Positions 21,952 through 31,950 of a stretch of 50,253 nt of DNA are shown here, piece after piece. The notes below the pieces were generated by a model that saw only the letters and a list, made by a program, of their open reading frames with translations, was not told the origin of the DNA and did no database searches. Source of the DNA: Mucidula mucida (lineage: Eukaryota > Basidiomycota > Agaricomycetes > Agaricales > Physalacriaceae); contig JADNYV010000254.1 of assembly GCA_015501055.1 (NCBI GenBank), positions 1 through 50,253 of the forward strand, given 5' to 3'. Made by a program: the position numbers and the translations under genes. How positions within the stretch are numbered: the stretch's first letter is position 1; each line of letters begins with the position of its first letter.

Positions 21952-23324
21952 TCAATTCTCCACCCCCACCCCACGCAATATACTAAAAATCTCCTCTTGC
22001 CGCTCACGAAACGCACGAAGTCGCGTCATTCCCAAACTCAGCGCACTAATACGGTTCGCAAACGACAACGTCTTTCCCTCCGGACTAGGACTCCTCGCAC
22101 TGTCGTTACTGTTCCTCCTTCCCCTAGCCCCATACACCAGCAAATCCCGAATGCGCTCCATCGTCGGCTCAGGTAGAGCCTTGCCGTGTGTAAGTGCATT
22201 CACCGCCGCATCATCGTCGTCTTCGCGGATCGACTTGGCCGCGAGCGCAATGCTCCAAGTTCCCGCATGAAAGGTTGCAGTCCTCCCGGGCACTCGTCCA
22301 AGTCACTTCACGTCCCATTACACCCATGACCTGAACGTCACCGTTGTCGGCTGAAACGTTGGTAAGAGCGACGTCGAGAATGGCGACGGACACCGAAGCG
22401 AAATATGCGCGAGGGGGATCCGTTGCAAGGAGCGTGTGTAGCGCTGGAGTACGGGAAAGAGCATCCGCTAATGAAGCGTACAGGGTTTCTCGGATTATGG
22501 TAAGCGCGGGAGATTGAGGTGGTAATAAAGATGGTGACGGAGAAGGTGATGGAGTGTAGGAGGAAGACGATGTGACCGAGGTACGACGAGACGGCGACTG
22601 GGATGGATGAGACTGTGTAGACGAGGTGGAGCTGGTACGGGAGTGGGTAGGAAATGTCGTAGATGTAGGCGAAAGCGTATCCCCAAAATGCTGAGGTTCT
22701 TCCTGCTGCGGCGGCGGTGGACCGTCATAACTCGGCGGCGGAACAAAACTCGTCTTCCTCCCTCCCCCACTCTCATCAAGCGCAGCCTGCAAATCGCCGG
22801 CATACCGGTCTTGGAATGTCCGCCTCTGACTAATCTCAATTGCAACTGCCCGTAGATCTGCTGCGATCCCGCCGACAGCCTCCAGCGACTGCAACGGCGG
22901 CAGGCCGCATATCACGCGCGCCAAATCATGCTGGCTCTCCGGAGTAAGCGCCTGGATGCGGGGCACGGCAGCAGCCCAGATGGTGAGGAAATTTCGGAAA
23001 GCAGGAGGGCAGTTGGCTGGAGACAAGTCGATAGGGTCGGATGCCACGGACGCGGACTTTCCGTGTCGTCTGGGTAGGGGCACAGAAGGCGGACTGGTCG
23101 TACACCGCAAAGCAGCAAAGTATAGACAGAGTGCGGGACCTACAGATGTTTTGTTCAGCATAGTACGGAGTTGCAATATACTGACCTGTGACCATTAAAT
23201 CACCTTCTGCGCTGCTCAACACGTCTGCATCGATGAGGCGCTCGACCTTGGCCTGTGTAAGGGAGCTCTTGAGATAACTGTGGAAAGCATCCTGGATAAC
23301 CCGCTCGGATAGCTGAGATGACAT
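21952..23324 (-). CDS. hypothetical protein with Ser/Pro-rich middle; frame break near 22300
   Basis: I do not recognise the family. Exon 1 is complement(23186..23324), starting MSSQLSERVIQDAFHSYLK. It joins after a 46-bp intron (GTCAGT...CTGTAG) to an exon from 23139. The body contains a helical segment (FRNFLTIWAAAVPRIQALT), a low-complexity Ser/Thr/Pro-rich linker (about residues 160-260) and further helices. The C-terminal part (SIREDDDDAAVNAL, then RIRDLLVYGARGRR) lies in another frame, 21952-22292. The frames join either through a 31-nt intron (22293-22323, GTGTAA...ACGAG), which gives an exact 431-codon frame, or through a one-base indel. The 31-nt intron would be unusually short for this genome. 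Confidence 0.6.
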
Positions 23325-23587
23325 GACGCGACAAAATCAAAAAGACGATCATGCATCATCAATCTTTTTGAAGCCTTGGTGGCGATGCGTGGCAGTGCAA
23401 TGACGCAACACACCACCTGCGGCTCTTCAAGTCCGATTTCAAAGTCCCGCTGTAGGACGGAGGAGGTAGGGGAAAGGCTGTACCTGGAAGGCAATGCACA
23501 CGTGAGAGGGAGCTCACCATTAACAAAAAACGAGTTCAGTATTTGCACACCGAGACCGAAAAGTTCGCGCATGCCCGATACTAACAT

Positions 23588-24823
23588 TCATTCCTCATCA
23601 TTACTATCTGTCGAGTTCTCGCATGATTGCGAGTCTGAGGAATCTGACTCTACATCCTTATCAGGTTCCTCCTTCCACTCCAACTTCTCCGCAACCTCCT
23701 TCAAAATCCCACTTTCAATCATCACAAACAGATACTCGCTGTGCGCAGCCTTTTTATCGCCCACAACATACCCAACCAGCGTATCCCAAAGAGCACTGTA
23801 GAACACGCCGCCATCAACACACTGTTCAAAAAGGTACACGCCCTTCCACTTGAGGAGCGCCTGCGAAAGCCTCGGCGGACGGTTGGGAAACCGCCTCACC
23901 TCCTCCTCCTTTATTAAACGCGTGTACACCTCCCGGTCGCGTGCTTTCCTGCGCGCCCGAACTCGCGTCTTTTCCTCAAGAGGATCGTCCCTAGGATGGT
24001 CGACCATGAAGAACGGCGGCTGTGCAAAGGAGCTCGTGCACATAGTCCGCGTGTCATCCCAGTCAATAACACAGCTGATACGCGGGTTGTCAGAATCCGC
24101 ATCGACGATAAAGATGTTCTGGGAGTGAAAGTCGCCGTGCATAAGAGGGAACCCGTCGGCGTCTAGAGAGTCATCATAGAGTGATGGAATGAGAGAGCGC
24201 ATCCACCATACGTGTGCGTACTTGAAGATGGCCCTGCGCGACCGATCTTTCTCCAAGATAGTCGACAGTCTTCGAGTCGGCGTAATCAATCCAGTAGGCC
24301 GTCCCGCTGCTATACGTCTTCCCATGCGCTGGCGCGGCTTGGATAACCCATTCCCCACGCGCACTGTCGCGAGTAGGGTCCCGATCTTGTCGAAGCGATG
24401 TGAGTACATCTCGACAATTATCCAACGACTTGACGCAGAATCACGTCACGTCGTTCATCACTTAAATCGTCCCAGATCTCAACAAGGGCTATCCCCTCCG
24501 CCTTGGTAGTCACAACATAAGGACGGGGTCGTAACAGATATACAGGGAGAGGGATTGTGCTTTGCTCATATGAAAGTATGCATCGTCGCAACAGTGTTGC
24601 GCACAGCGGTCTCCGGGTCTTTGACGTGCATCAAAGGAACGCGCACGACGACGTCCGGATGCCCCTCACGTGAGAAACCGACGAGATTGAAGCACCGGAT
24701 TTGGTCTCTCCCCAGGAAGTAGATTTGCGTTCAAGGTGAGGAAACGCATTGTCGGATGACATCCCAGTTAGTGGCTGAGAGCGTCGCAACGTCTTCGGAG
24801 CACAGAGAGGATTCGCCCGACAT
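23588..24823 (-). pseudogene. APH-family phosphotransferase copy A, broken
   Basis: This is a paralogue of the intact gene at 25751-26971. It starts MSGESSLCSEDVATLSATNW like its sibling, but then meets a stop, a frameshift, a deletion around the region equal to residues 85-105 of copy B, and more stops before about 24410. The C-terminal two thirds are open from there. One stretch (about 24275-24400) is read in a wrong frame and then returns to the family frame. The kinase-like catalytic loop is intact as HGDFHSQN, with VIDWDD downstream. An acidic Ser/Asp-rich tail (VESDSSDSQSCENS) follows. With this much damage at the N-terminal lobe it should not make an active enzyme. Confidence 0.8.
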
Positions 24824-25132
24824 GACGGCGCGGGCAAAGATGAGAGCCGCTGTGATCACCCGCTTTCGACTTGATCAATCATGGATGTGGGTACCAGAGC
24901 GGCTCCGAATCCAGTACGACGACATTTCATATCGTGGGTTCCTCGTGGAATCATTCATACTCTCTTGCCACCGTCGTAGCCTGTGATATTCAATGTACTT
25001 ACTTGTTTGAGCTCATTAGTATCCTCTCCGATCCTCAACGCTCATATACCCACATTTGAGCCGCCCTCCTTATGAGTTAGACTGGAGAATTTATTGATTT
25101 AGCATGCAAAAGGAGGTCCCAGTGGAACTGCA

Positions 25133-25224
25133 CTCTCTGACTGGGAGTCGAACCCAGCTTTCGCGCGTCATCCTGCGGCCTCGGTAATGACAGGCGCGTG
25201 TACTAACCGATATACTATCAAAGA
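25133..25224 (-). tRNA. tRNA-Asp (anticodon GTC) with 20-nt intron
   Basis: The gene reads from 25224 down to 25133. All arms pair: acceptor TCTTTGA with TCAGAGA (one G-T), D stem GTAT/GTAC, anticodon stem CGCGC/GCGCG, T arm CTGGG-TTCGACT-CCCAG, and G as discriminator. The anticodon GTC is at 25189-25191. A 20-nt intron (25168-25187) sits in the canonical place one base 3' of the anticodon. The mature RNA is 72 nt, the usual tRNA-Asp length. It lies 310 bp upstream of APH copy A, and a decayed copy lies in the same position next to APH copy C. Confidence 0.92.
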
Positions 25225-25750
25225 TGCTGATAGCGCACTGACTTGCAATCTGGTTCACGCTGACCCTGCGCAGTCGCATCATCTATCCTCTGTAATCATG
25301 GTGATTAGGGACGGTTCTTGAATGCGATAACACAAGCGGAAGGGCTAGTATGCGCCAACTTGTTGCCAGCGCTATGATCCCGGGCCCCGAGGAACTTCAA
25401 TACAGGCAAGCCGCACGCGTAGAAGCCCATGATAAGAAGGAGGCGGACAAGAAGCAGTCGAAAAAGCAAGAGAAGAAGGAGCCCGAAACAAAACAAAAGA
25501 AGAAATACCCTTTTGTCGCGGGGGCTCATGATGAACTGATAGAGTAGTTTTGTAATCGTACCGATGTAGTTATAGTTCGTCATGATTTAGAAAGTGTGCA
25601 TGTGAGTACATATGCTTGATAACGCACTACGTACCATCATTGGCGCGTCGCGAAACCCGAGCAGAGAACTTGGAGACTCGCTAACAATGGATCATTGAAG
25701 ACAACGCCCCGAGACAACTTGAAGTGGATGAGTAGTCGGAGGCCTTGACA
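25225..25750. other. intergenic, short Lys/Glu-rich frame only
   Basis: The first 100 bp resemble the sequence right of the tRNA-Asp relic at 33557-33660 (ctatcctc then gcaatcgtgatg-like), so the duplicated block extends past the tRNA. A 65-codon plus-strand frame (25350-25547) is Lys/Glu/Gln-rich without a recognisable domain. I do not call it a gene. Confidence 0.35.
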
Positions 25751-26971
25751 CTAGGCAGCTTCAATGTCACTGGGAGACCTCGTCTCCGACTTCTTCTTCT
25801 CCAGCTCCTCCGCAACCGACTTCAGAATCCCACTTTCAATCATCACAAACAGATACTCCATCTGCGCATCCTTCTTATCGCCCACAACGTGCTCAACCAG
25901 CGAATCCCAAAGGGCGGTGTAGAACACGCCGCAGTCAATACACTGCTCGAAAAGGTACACGCCCTCCCACTTCAGGAGCGCCTGTGAAAGCCTCGGCGGA
26001 CAATTCGGAAACCGCTTCGCCTCCTCCTCCCCCACTAAACGCGTGTACACCTCCCGGTCGCGTGCATTCCTGCGCGCCCTCACTTGCGTCTTTTCCTCAT
26101 CAGGATCGTCCCTAGGATGGTTGACCATGAAGAACGGCGGTTGTGCGAAAGAGCTGGTACATAAAGTCCGCGTGTCATCCCAGTCAATGACACAGCTGAT
26201 ACGCGGGTCGTCGGAATCCGCATCGACGACAAAGATGTTCTGGGAGTGAAAGTCGTCATGCATGAGCGGGAATCCGTCGACGTCTAGAGAGTCGTCGTAA
26301 AAGGAAGGAATGAGGGAGCGCATCCACCATACGTGTGCGTACTCGTAGATGGCGCCGCGCGACCGATCTTTCTCTAAGATGGTCGATAGTCTTTGAGTCG
26401 CATAATCAATCCAGTAGGCCGTGCCACTGCTATATGTCTTCCCCTGCGCTGGTGCGGCTCGAATAACCCATTCACCAGACGCTTCTTCGCGAGATAGGGT
26501 CCCGATCTTGTCGAAGCGCTGCGAGTACATGTCGACAATCATCTCAACGACTTGACGGAGTATCACGTCACGTCGTTCGTCAGATAAGTCGTCCCAGATT
26601 TCGACAAGCGCCACGCCCTCCGCCACGGTAGTCACGACGTAAGGACGCCCAGCCTCTTCGCTAGAAGCGTTGTAGCAGATAATACCAGGGAGAGGGATTG
26701 TAGTTTTCTCCTTGAAGTATTGCATCGTCGCAACAGTATTGCGCACGGCGGTCTCTGGGTCTTTGACGTGCATCAAAGGAACGCGCACGACGACGTCCGG
26801 ATGCCCGTCCACGCGAAGAAAACGAACGAGATTGAAGCCACCGGATTTGGTCTCGCCCCAAGACATAGTCTTTGCGTCCAAGGCCAAGGCAACGGACTGT
26901 TGGATGACATCCCAGTTAGTGGCTGAGAGCGTCGCGACGTCTTCCGAGCAGCAAGAGCATTTGTCCGTCAT
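25751..26971 (-). CDS. APH-family phosphotransferase copy B (intact)
   Basis: This is a single-exon gene of 406 residues, the only intact member of four copies in the window. It belongs to the aminoglycoside phosphotransferase/choline-kinase-like superfamily, which transfers phosphate from ATP to small molecules. The true substrate in fungi is unknown. N-lobe features include TKSGGFNLVRFLRV and HPDVVVRVPL. PYVVTTVAEGVALVEIW fits the hinge. The catalytic loop at about residue 236 is HDDFHSQN, and the metal-binding VIDWDD is at about 261. The Gly that precedes the catalytic Asp in copies A and C is Asp here, while the catalytic Asp and Asn remain. The C-terminus is charged (LEKKKSETRSPSD). The start is supported by alignment with the A and C starts and by a Cys-rich leader (CSCCSED). 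Confidence 0.88.
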   Translation of the reverse strand: MTDKCSCCSEDVATLSATNWDVIQQSVALALDAKTMSWGETKSGGFNLVRFLRVDGHPDVVVRVPLMHVKDPETAVRNTVATMQYFKEKTTIPLPGIICYNASSEEAGRPYVVTTVAEGVALVEIWDDLSDERRDVILRQVVEMIVDMYSQRFDKIGTLSREEASGEWVIRAAPAQGKTYSSGTAYWIDYATQRLSTILEKDRSRGAIYEYAHVWWMRSLIPSFYDDSLDVDGFPLMHDDFHSQNIFVVDADSDDPRISCVIDWDDTRTLCTSSFAQPPFFMVNHPRDDPDEEKTQVRARRNARDREVYTRLVGEEEAKRFPNCPPRLSQALLKWEGVYLFEQCIDCGVFYTALWDSLVEHVVGDKKDAQMEYLFVMIESGILKSVAEELEKKKSETRSPSDIEAA

Positions 26972-27699
26972 GACGGCGCAGATGAGACACGCGGCCTGTC
27001 ATTGTCAACGGTTCGATACTGCGTCACCCGCCTTCGACTTGTAGAGGTCGGTCTTCGAGCTGGCATCACATATGCGGAAAAACGTTAAGATCATGGTAAG
27101 GTGTGTCTGCAGATCCATCTTGCTCAGTTGCTTGTCAAGGTCCTCACCTTCGCGGGCTTGAATATTAAGTACAAACCGGCGGCATCTCTTGCCCCGGTCC
27201 TTTTACCACATGCAACCATACGCTACGTATGAGGTTCAGCCATCTTTACCCACCAATCTCCTTTCTCTGTTCATTCTTTCCAATCGGTCGTCTTCCTGCA
27301 ATAAACCGGGCGGATAGTAGCCATGAAAGACCCTCAGCAACCGTATAGCGCTCCTCGACACTGCTACATAAATCTTGAACAGATTCAGCGCGCCTCCGGT
27401 TGGTCTCGCGACATGAATTATCACTGAATTCGAGTTCCACGTCGCGTCCATTCTGCTCTAAATGGCGCGTAAAGGGCAGGTGACAGTGGTTGAATACCCT
27501 TCTCTTTGGTGGATTATGTGTGTCCAGCAGCTCTGTCATCTGTTCTCGTGTTGACTCCCAGACCATAGCATTCCCTGACTCTCTTTATATCTGCACATCC
27601 TAAATGGTGGCCATGGGACTGGCAAGGGTAGTACGTGTCATGGTTCTCACGCTGGCCCACTATTACGAATCTGAGCCTTGAATAGCGCTTGGATTTCAG

Positions 27700-27866
27700 A
27701 CGGGCGTACGATACGACGTGTACGCATCACACCTGAAATAGCAGTCCGCATACAACGCGGCGAGGACGTCTCGCCTGAAGAAATTACCGCATCCCTTGCG
27801 CGTGTCGAACAGGAAGAGCGAATCCTAGGTCGTCGTCCCCAAAGCCAGCGAGACCAGCGAAGCTAA
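27700..27866 (+). CDS. last exon of a small conserved-looking gene (unit I copy)
   Basis: This open stretch encodes a charged peptide (DGRTIRRVRITPEIAVRIQR, then GEDVSPEEITASLARVEQEE) preceded by a good acceptor (ggatttcag). The same sequence occurs at about 35865-36000 and 44345-44490 in units II and III but is broken there by stops and deletions. Retention of a sensible frame only in unit I suggests a real exon. The upstream exon was not resolved. The family is not recognised. It could also be an untranslated part of the downstream gene. Confidence 0.3.
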
Positions 27867-28183
27867 TCTTTACACCGCCGTATGGATCTGTCAATGTGTG
27901 GACGCCGGAGACCGCGACGGGTTCGAAAACGCAAGGCGAAAAGAGGCGAAAGTAATCCAGGTATGGAGCCGTTCTACTGATTACTCAAACGCACGTTGAC
28001 CCTCTTCCTAGGTAACTTATGATGCTGTACTTATCTTCGACGTAGCGCTCTCACTGTACGGCTCCCATGCATGCGAAAACTATACTCAACATTCTCATCA
28101 TCTGCGTTAGGCCATGGCGCTCCGCGTGAAATGTCTCACAGCATTGTCAAGTTTTACTTCCTTGTTCTTCGATTGCCGTCAAG

Positions 28184-28932
28184 ATGCGCTCTGTCCCCGG
28201 TATCCTCGCGTATTTTCCCCTCATCTTTGCTCCTGAGACACCGTCAGACGTGCAGCAGGCATTCGACAATGTTAATGTTGATGCTTGTATTCTGGTTTCG
28301 GCAACCATTGAAAGGTTTTCCTCAGATTCCCTCAGACATTGCATTGGAGTTCGATATCACTTTACTCCTCCAGGGTGTTCGTCCGCAGTCGAATGGGGCA
28401 GCCATCACCCTGGAAGTTGGTGAAAAAGTTTCTCGCAAAGGTTCGTTAGCATTACCATAGATTCGTCATCGTCCAATAATCATTACAGCTACCGCGAATC
28501 CTCCTACATTCACGCTTGTTGGAGGAATCATTGGAGCAGGTCCTTTCGTAGTAGAAACTGTCGTTCCCGACGCGCCGACCCCTCAAGACCCGTATATTGC
28601 CCAGGTTTGGCACTTCCTTAGTGGGAACTTCATCTTGGGTCCCCCGTGTCGCGAGGCTGAACTCTCTGACATTGTCAACACGACCCCTGCTATATCTGAG
28701 TGGCAACAGCCCACGCCTCCAACCGGATCGCATGCTCACCGGTAAATTTACTCCATTTTTGGATGATTGATATTTGACAGCTCTTGGTATGTAGGTATAT
28801 TTTCCTTTAGATGCATACAAGGAGCAGACACTCTTGAATGGCACGACGCCCATGACCTTGTTCAATATCTCTGCGTTCAGTGGGGCTGTTGGACTAGGAA
28901 ATCCAATTTCATGCTGTCCTGATCCAGCCTGA
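28184..28932 (+). pseudogene. PEBP-like protein, frameshifted (unit I copy)
   Basis: This is a phosphatidylethanolamine-binding-protein-like gene; some relatives inhibit carboxypeptidase Y or bind lipids. It starts with a secretory-type leader (MRSVPGILAYFPLIFAPETP) and continues SDVQQAFDNVNVDA. Exons are inferred at 28184-28440, 28489-28741 and 28795-28932, with 48- and 53-bp introns. The middle exon holds the PEBP hallmark VVPDAPTPQDPYIAQVWHF and AISEWQQPTPPTGSHAHR. The last has TPMTLFNISAF and AVGLGNPI. The frame shifts near 28300 in exon 1 and again after YIFL in the last exon. Both shifts could be recent, because the coding pattern is otherwise good. Assembly error is the main alternative. 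Confidence 0.7.
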
Positions 28933-29478
28933 GGCCTGAACTCGTTACTCACTTTCGTCTCAACGACCTGAATGGTGATAAAATCGATTCGCTTCTACGT
29001 TTACTTTGAATATTGCGGCAGAAGACAATTCTTCGAATAAATGCGCATTGATTGGAAGCGGTAAGTCACTATGTTCCGTAAAGAGGCCAAATGAAGAATG
29101 ACTGACTACTTGAGTGTGCAGTGGATCATCTCATCTCTATGCGTTCACACGTTGAAGTGTGACGCTTGCTTCCAAACCGATTTATTGCGCCGCACTCTTG
29201 ACCCAGTGTAGCAGCCATGGACTTGCTAACACTGGATGTTTAACTCTCGAACAAACAGCAGACAAACGAAAAGGGCCACCCATTGTCCAAAAACGGCCAA
29301 GAAATGCGCATGACTTTGGTGGACCGTCAAAACAATCACACACAAAGGCGGGAATACCTCTTTAGCGTCTCTATCCGTGACCACATCATTGTCTTCACTC
29401 TTGCTCCCTCATTGTCTTCACTCTTGCTCCTCTTTCTCTTCATTGATCATCTTACATTCTCCTTTGACATTACACAAG

Positions 29479-30749
29479 ATGTCCTCGATGCCATTTGCGT
29501 TCCCGGACGACACACAGCAGTCTCCAGGCTTGTCCAGCGCTTCCGATGGTCGGAACGACGCCCAGACAGACAAATACCAGACTATCCCTGATAGCGACAC
29601 CGCCGTGCAGACAAGCCAGCCACGCCCAGCAGTTGAAGCTTCCATTTCATTGACCACGTTGAATAAGAGGAAGCGCGATGAGCAGGATGATGATGCGCAG
29701 CGCGACAGAGACCTGATGCCTCTGCCTGCTGCCCCGAGTGCCAACTTTTTGAACGGGAAAGGCAAAGGCAAAGCAGTCGAACCTCCAGCTCCGATCGCGG
29801 TCAATAACCAAGTACGTTGATCACTCTCGACGCCTTGAAACCATCTCATTGATTCATCCGTACTAGGTTATTCCCAACGTTGTTTTCCCGCCTGTCGCAC
29901 GGTACGAAATTGAGGTATGTCGCGCGATTCATTAAATATCACCTTTCGCTGATAATCGTGTAGTTCATCCTCCCCTCTGGGATGATCACGCTCGCCAAGA
30001 ATCCTGCTTCACGCGGTGCGATCACGGTCTGGATTCTCGACCAGGACCATACTGGTGTTGCATGGCCCGCCAGACTCCACACACGCGAAGAACTAGCGGA
30101 TGTTGCCTACAGAAAGGCATTTGACCCGTCGTATCAGCGCATCATCCACCTCCCAATGACGGCCGACGGCAGGGTTCACAATTCGGGCCTTGTCTTGATT
30201 TCCTTGGGATCGCCAGAGTCTCGGAAACAATTGGGCCGCTTGGACACAGTCAATATTGCGAGAATCCTTCTTTCGGAACAAGAGGGTCGTTTCCTCGAGC
30301 AGCTACGTGAGCTGGAAAGCTGGTGCCGGAGCAATATGACATTTAATGGTATGTACATGAAATTTTGACTGTCAGAGGATGAAATTATTTATCAATCTTC
30401 TACAGTAAACTCCTCGGGCTTTGGAGGACCCAGCAACCCGTCTGAGGCTGGGCAGTCAACGGCTCCACAAGAGCTGTTCTATCCTTTGTCTTCCTATCCT
30501 TCCGCCACCGTCACCATAAGCGATTACATTACTCCTCCAGAAGACACTGACGCCAGACATCCGCCCTCTACTCAGCATGCGACGGCTGATGAAACTCCAG
30601 ACGACGTGCTGGGAGATGATGACCTCTGGACGTTCTTGGCGTCAATAGGCACGAACACGGAGGACAATGATTATTTCCAAACTGAAGCGTCCTTCACCTC
30701 CGTCATTCCATCGAGTCTCAACAACTTTATCAATGGAGTGTGGAGATGA
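29479..30749 (+). CDS. unrecognised nuclear-type protein, short paralogue (unit I)
   Basis: The exons are 29479..29811, 29867..29914, 29964..30348 and 30406..30749, 369 residues, exactly in frame. The four-exon layout and splice sites match the two paralogues at 37316 and 45716. Here the last intron contains a stop, which confirms that it is spliced in all three copies. Residues 1-111 hold a basic motif LNKRKRDEQ (nuclear localisation type) and a GKGKGK run. The conserved region of about 130 residues begins FILPSGMITLAKNPAS and includes HTGVAWPARLHTREELADVA and YQRIIHLPMT. The tail has one copy of the repeat motif (ELFYPLSSYPSA) and an acidic-aromatic segment GDDDLWTFL. The basic, glycine/serine-rich insert of the longer paralogues is absent. 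Family unknown; a transcription-related role is inference only. Confidence 0.75.
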
Positions 30750-30869
30750 CCGACGAGGCGTTCAATTTCCTGCCGCCTCTCGACGGCGGCGGTGCTTTTT
30801 ACACTCCGCATCCTCGCGTCATCCCCCTTCCTGCTGTTGAAACCCGCATCTCCTGACGTGTTACTTATC

Positions 30870-31145
30870 TTGTTTATAGTATATATGCATTCTCGTGTCA
30901 CTTCCTGCTTTCAATACTTATCGTTTTCTCCTTGTTCATAGTGTACAATCTGCATCCTCATCCCTCTCGTGCTACCCCCTGCTTTTGATACTCGCATCTT
31001 CCGACTGTTCTCCTTGTTTATAGTGCATCTGCATCCTCATCTCTCTCGCGTTACCCCCTCCTCTTGCTATCACAGCGATCCAATTTGTTAACCTCATGTT
31101 TTTGTTGCTTGTTTATATTGTATATAATATATATATATATATTCA
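30870..31145 (+). repeat. pyrimidine-rich tandem repeats and TA microsatellite
   Basis: Two to three imperfect copies of a unit of about 75 bp (tcttgtttatagt.. gcatcctcat..ctctcgtg.taccccctgcttttgatac.cgcatcttccgact) follow the gene and end in a TA-dinucleotide run at 31119-31142. The same repeat family follows the paralogues in units II and III. Confidence 0.65.
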
Positions 31146-31650
31146 AAGTCTGTAGTTGATCATTCGAAATCGCATTGACATCCACTCGGCTGCGTGCATT
31201 AACACCTTCACAGAAAGTAATTTCTGTGATACCGCTGAGCGTTAATGCGTCCTGTCGGCTTGCTCCCAAACTGCTATGGGGGAGAGGCTTTCCGGTCAAC
31301 TCGTTTATCCGGCCAGGACTCGCCTTCCTATATGTATGGTCAAACGGGAGTTGTTTTCCCCCAACATGCAGACCGTGATAATGCGGGCGTCAATAGGTAG
31401 TAAGTAGCCTGCACTTTGCCGTTTGAACGAGGGGAAGTCAACGTCGATCCAGCGTAAGTAACTTAGTTCCGCGGGACCAAAATACCTAGCTTGTCCGTAG
31501 TCTCGTTAACCTGACTCTACGAAGAAGATGGGATGCTCACGATCTTCTCTGTGTAGATGTTCTTTTCTTGGGTGATGAGGGAGATCCAGCAATCGTTGGA
31601 CCTTGAGTCTTTACCTGCCTTGAACTAAGTTCGGCCAACGAGTGAGCTCA

Positions 31651-31950
31651 AATAACCCCTTCAATTATACTACTTACCTTCCAGTGGTGGTTCATCATCG
31701 AGGTGGCATCCCCGATTTGTATATACAGTGCTTGAGAGCTCCAACTTGGCTCCGACTCTACTAGGTGGTGGACATTGTAACTCTGTCCGTTTTGACATGT
31801 CCGTACCGCAAATGTTTTCATTTCTTCATTAGCCACCTGTTCAGATAAGTACCGAGAAATGGGAAGGTCCACTCAGATAACAGTTCCACAACGGAGCATC
31901 TAAGTACGAGACGATTCCAAAATGTCCGAGTACTAATGCCCAGTAAGCGT
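31651..31950. other. junction between unit I and APH copy C
   Basis: This 300-bp stretch follows the shared right edge of unit I and precedes the APH copy C stop codon. No gene was recognised. It should contain the breakpoint between the two duplicated blocks. Confidence 0.35.

Larger units (their letters stand above)
27050..31650 (+). repeat. duplication unit I
   Basis: This is the shortest of three homologous segments (I here, II at about 34975-40700, III at about 43360-49065). Shared order: a leader with aagtacaaaccgg and gcgcctcc...cgcgacat, a short gene-like stretch, a PEBP-like pseudogene, the gene for the unrecognised nuclear-type protein, a pyrimidine-rich tandem-repeat tail, and an end marked by gagtctttacctgcc and aagttcggcca. 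Unit I lacks about 0.8 kb of exon 1 of the main gene found in II and III. Its left edge (ctggcatcacatatgc...gatcatgg) is shared with unit III but not with unit II. Confidence 0.8.

Noticed and set aside
25350..25547. 65-codon Lys/Glu-rich plus-strand frame
   Set aside because: Simple composition, no domain, no conserved copy in the other duplicated blocks.
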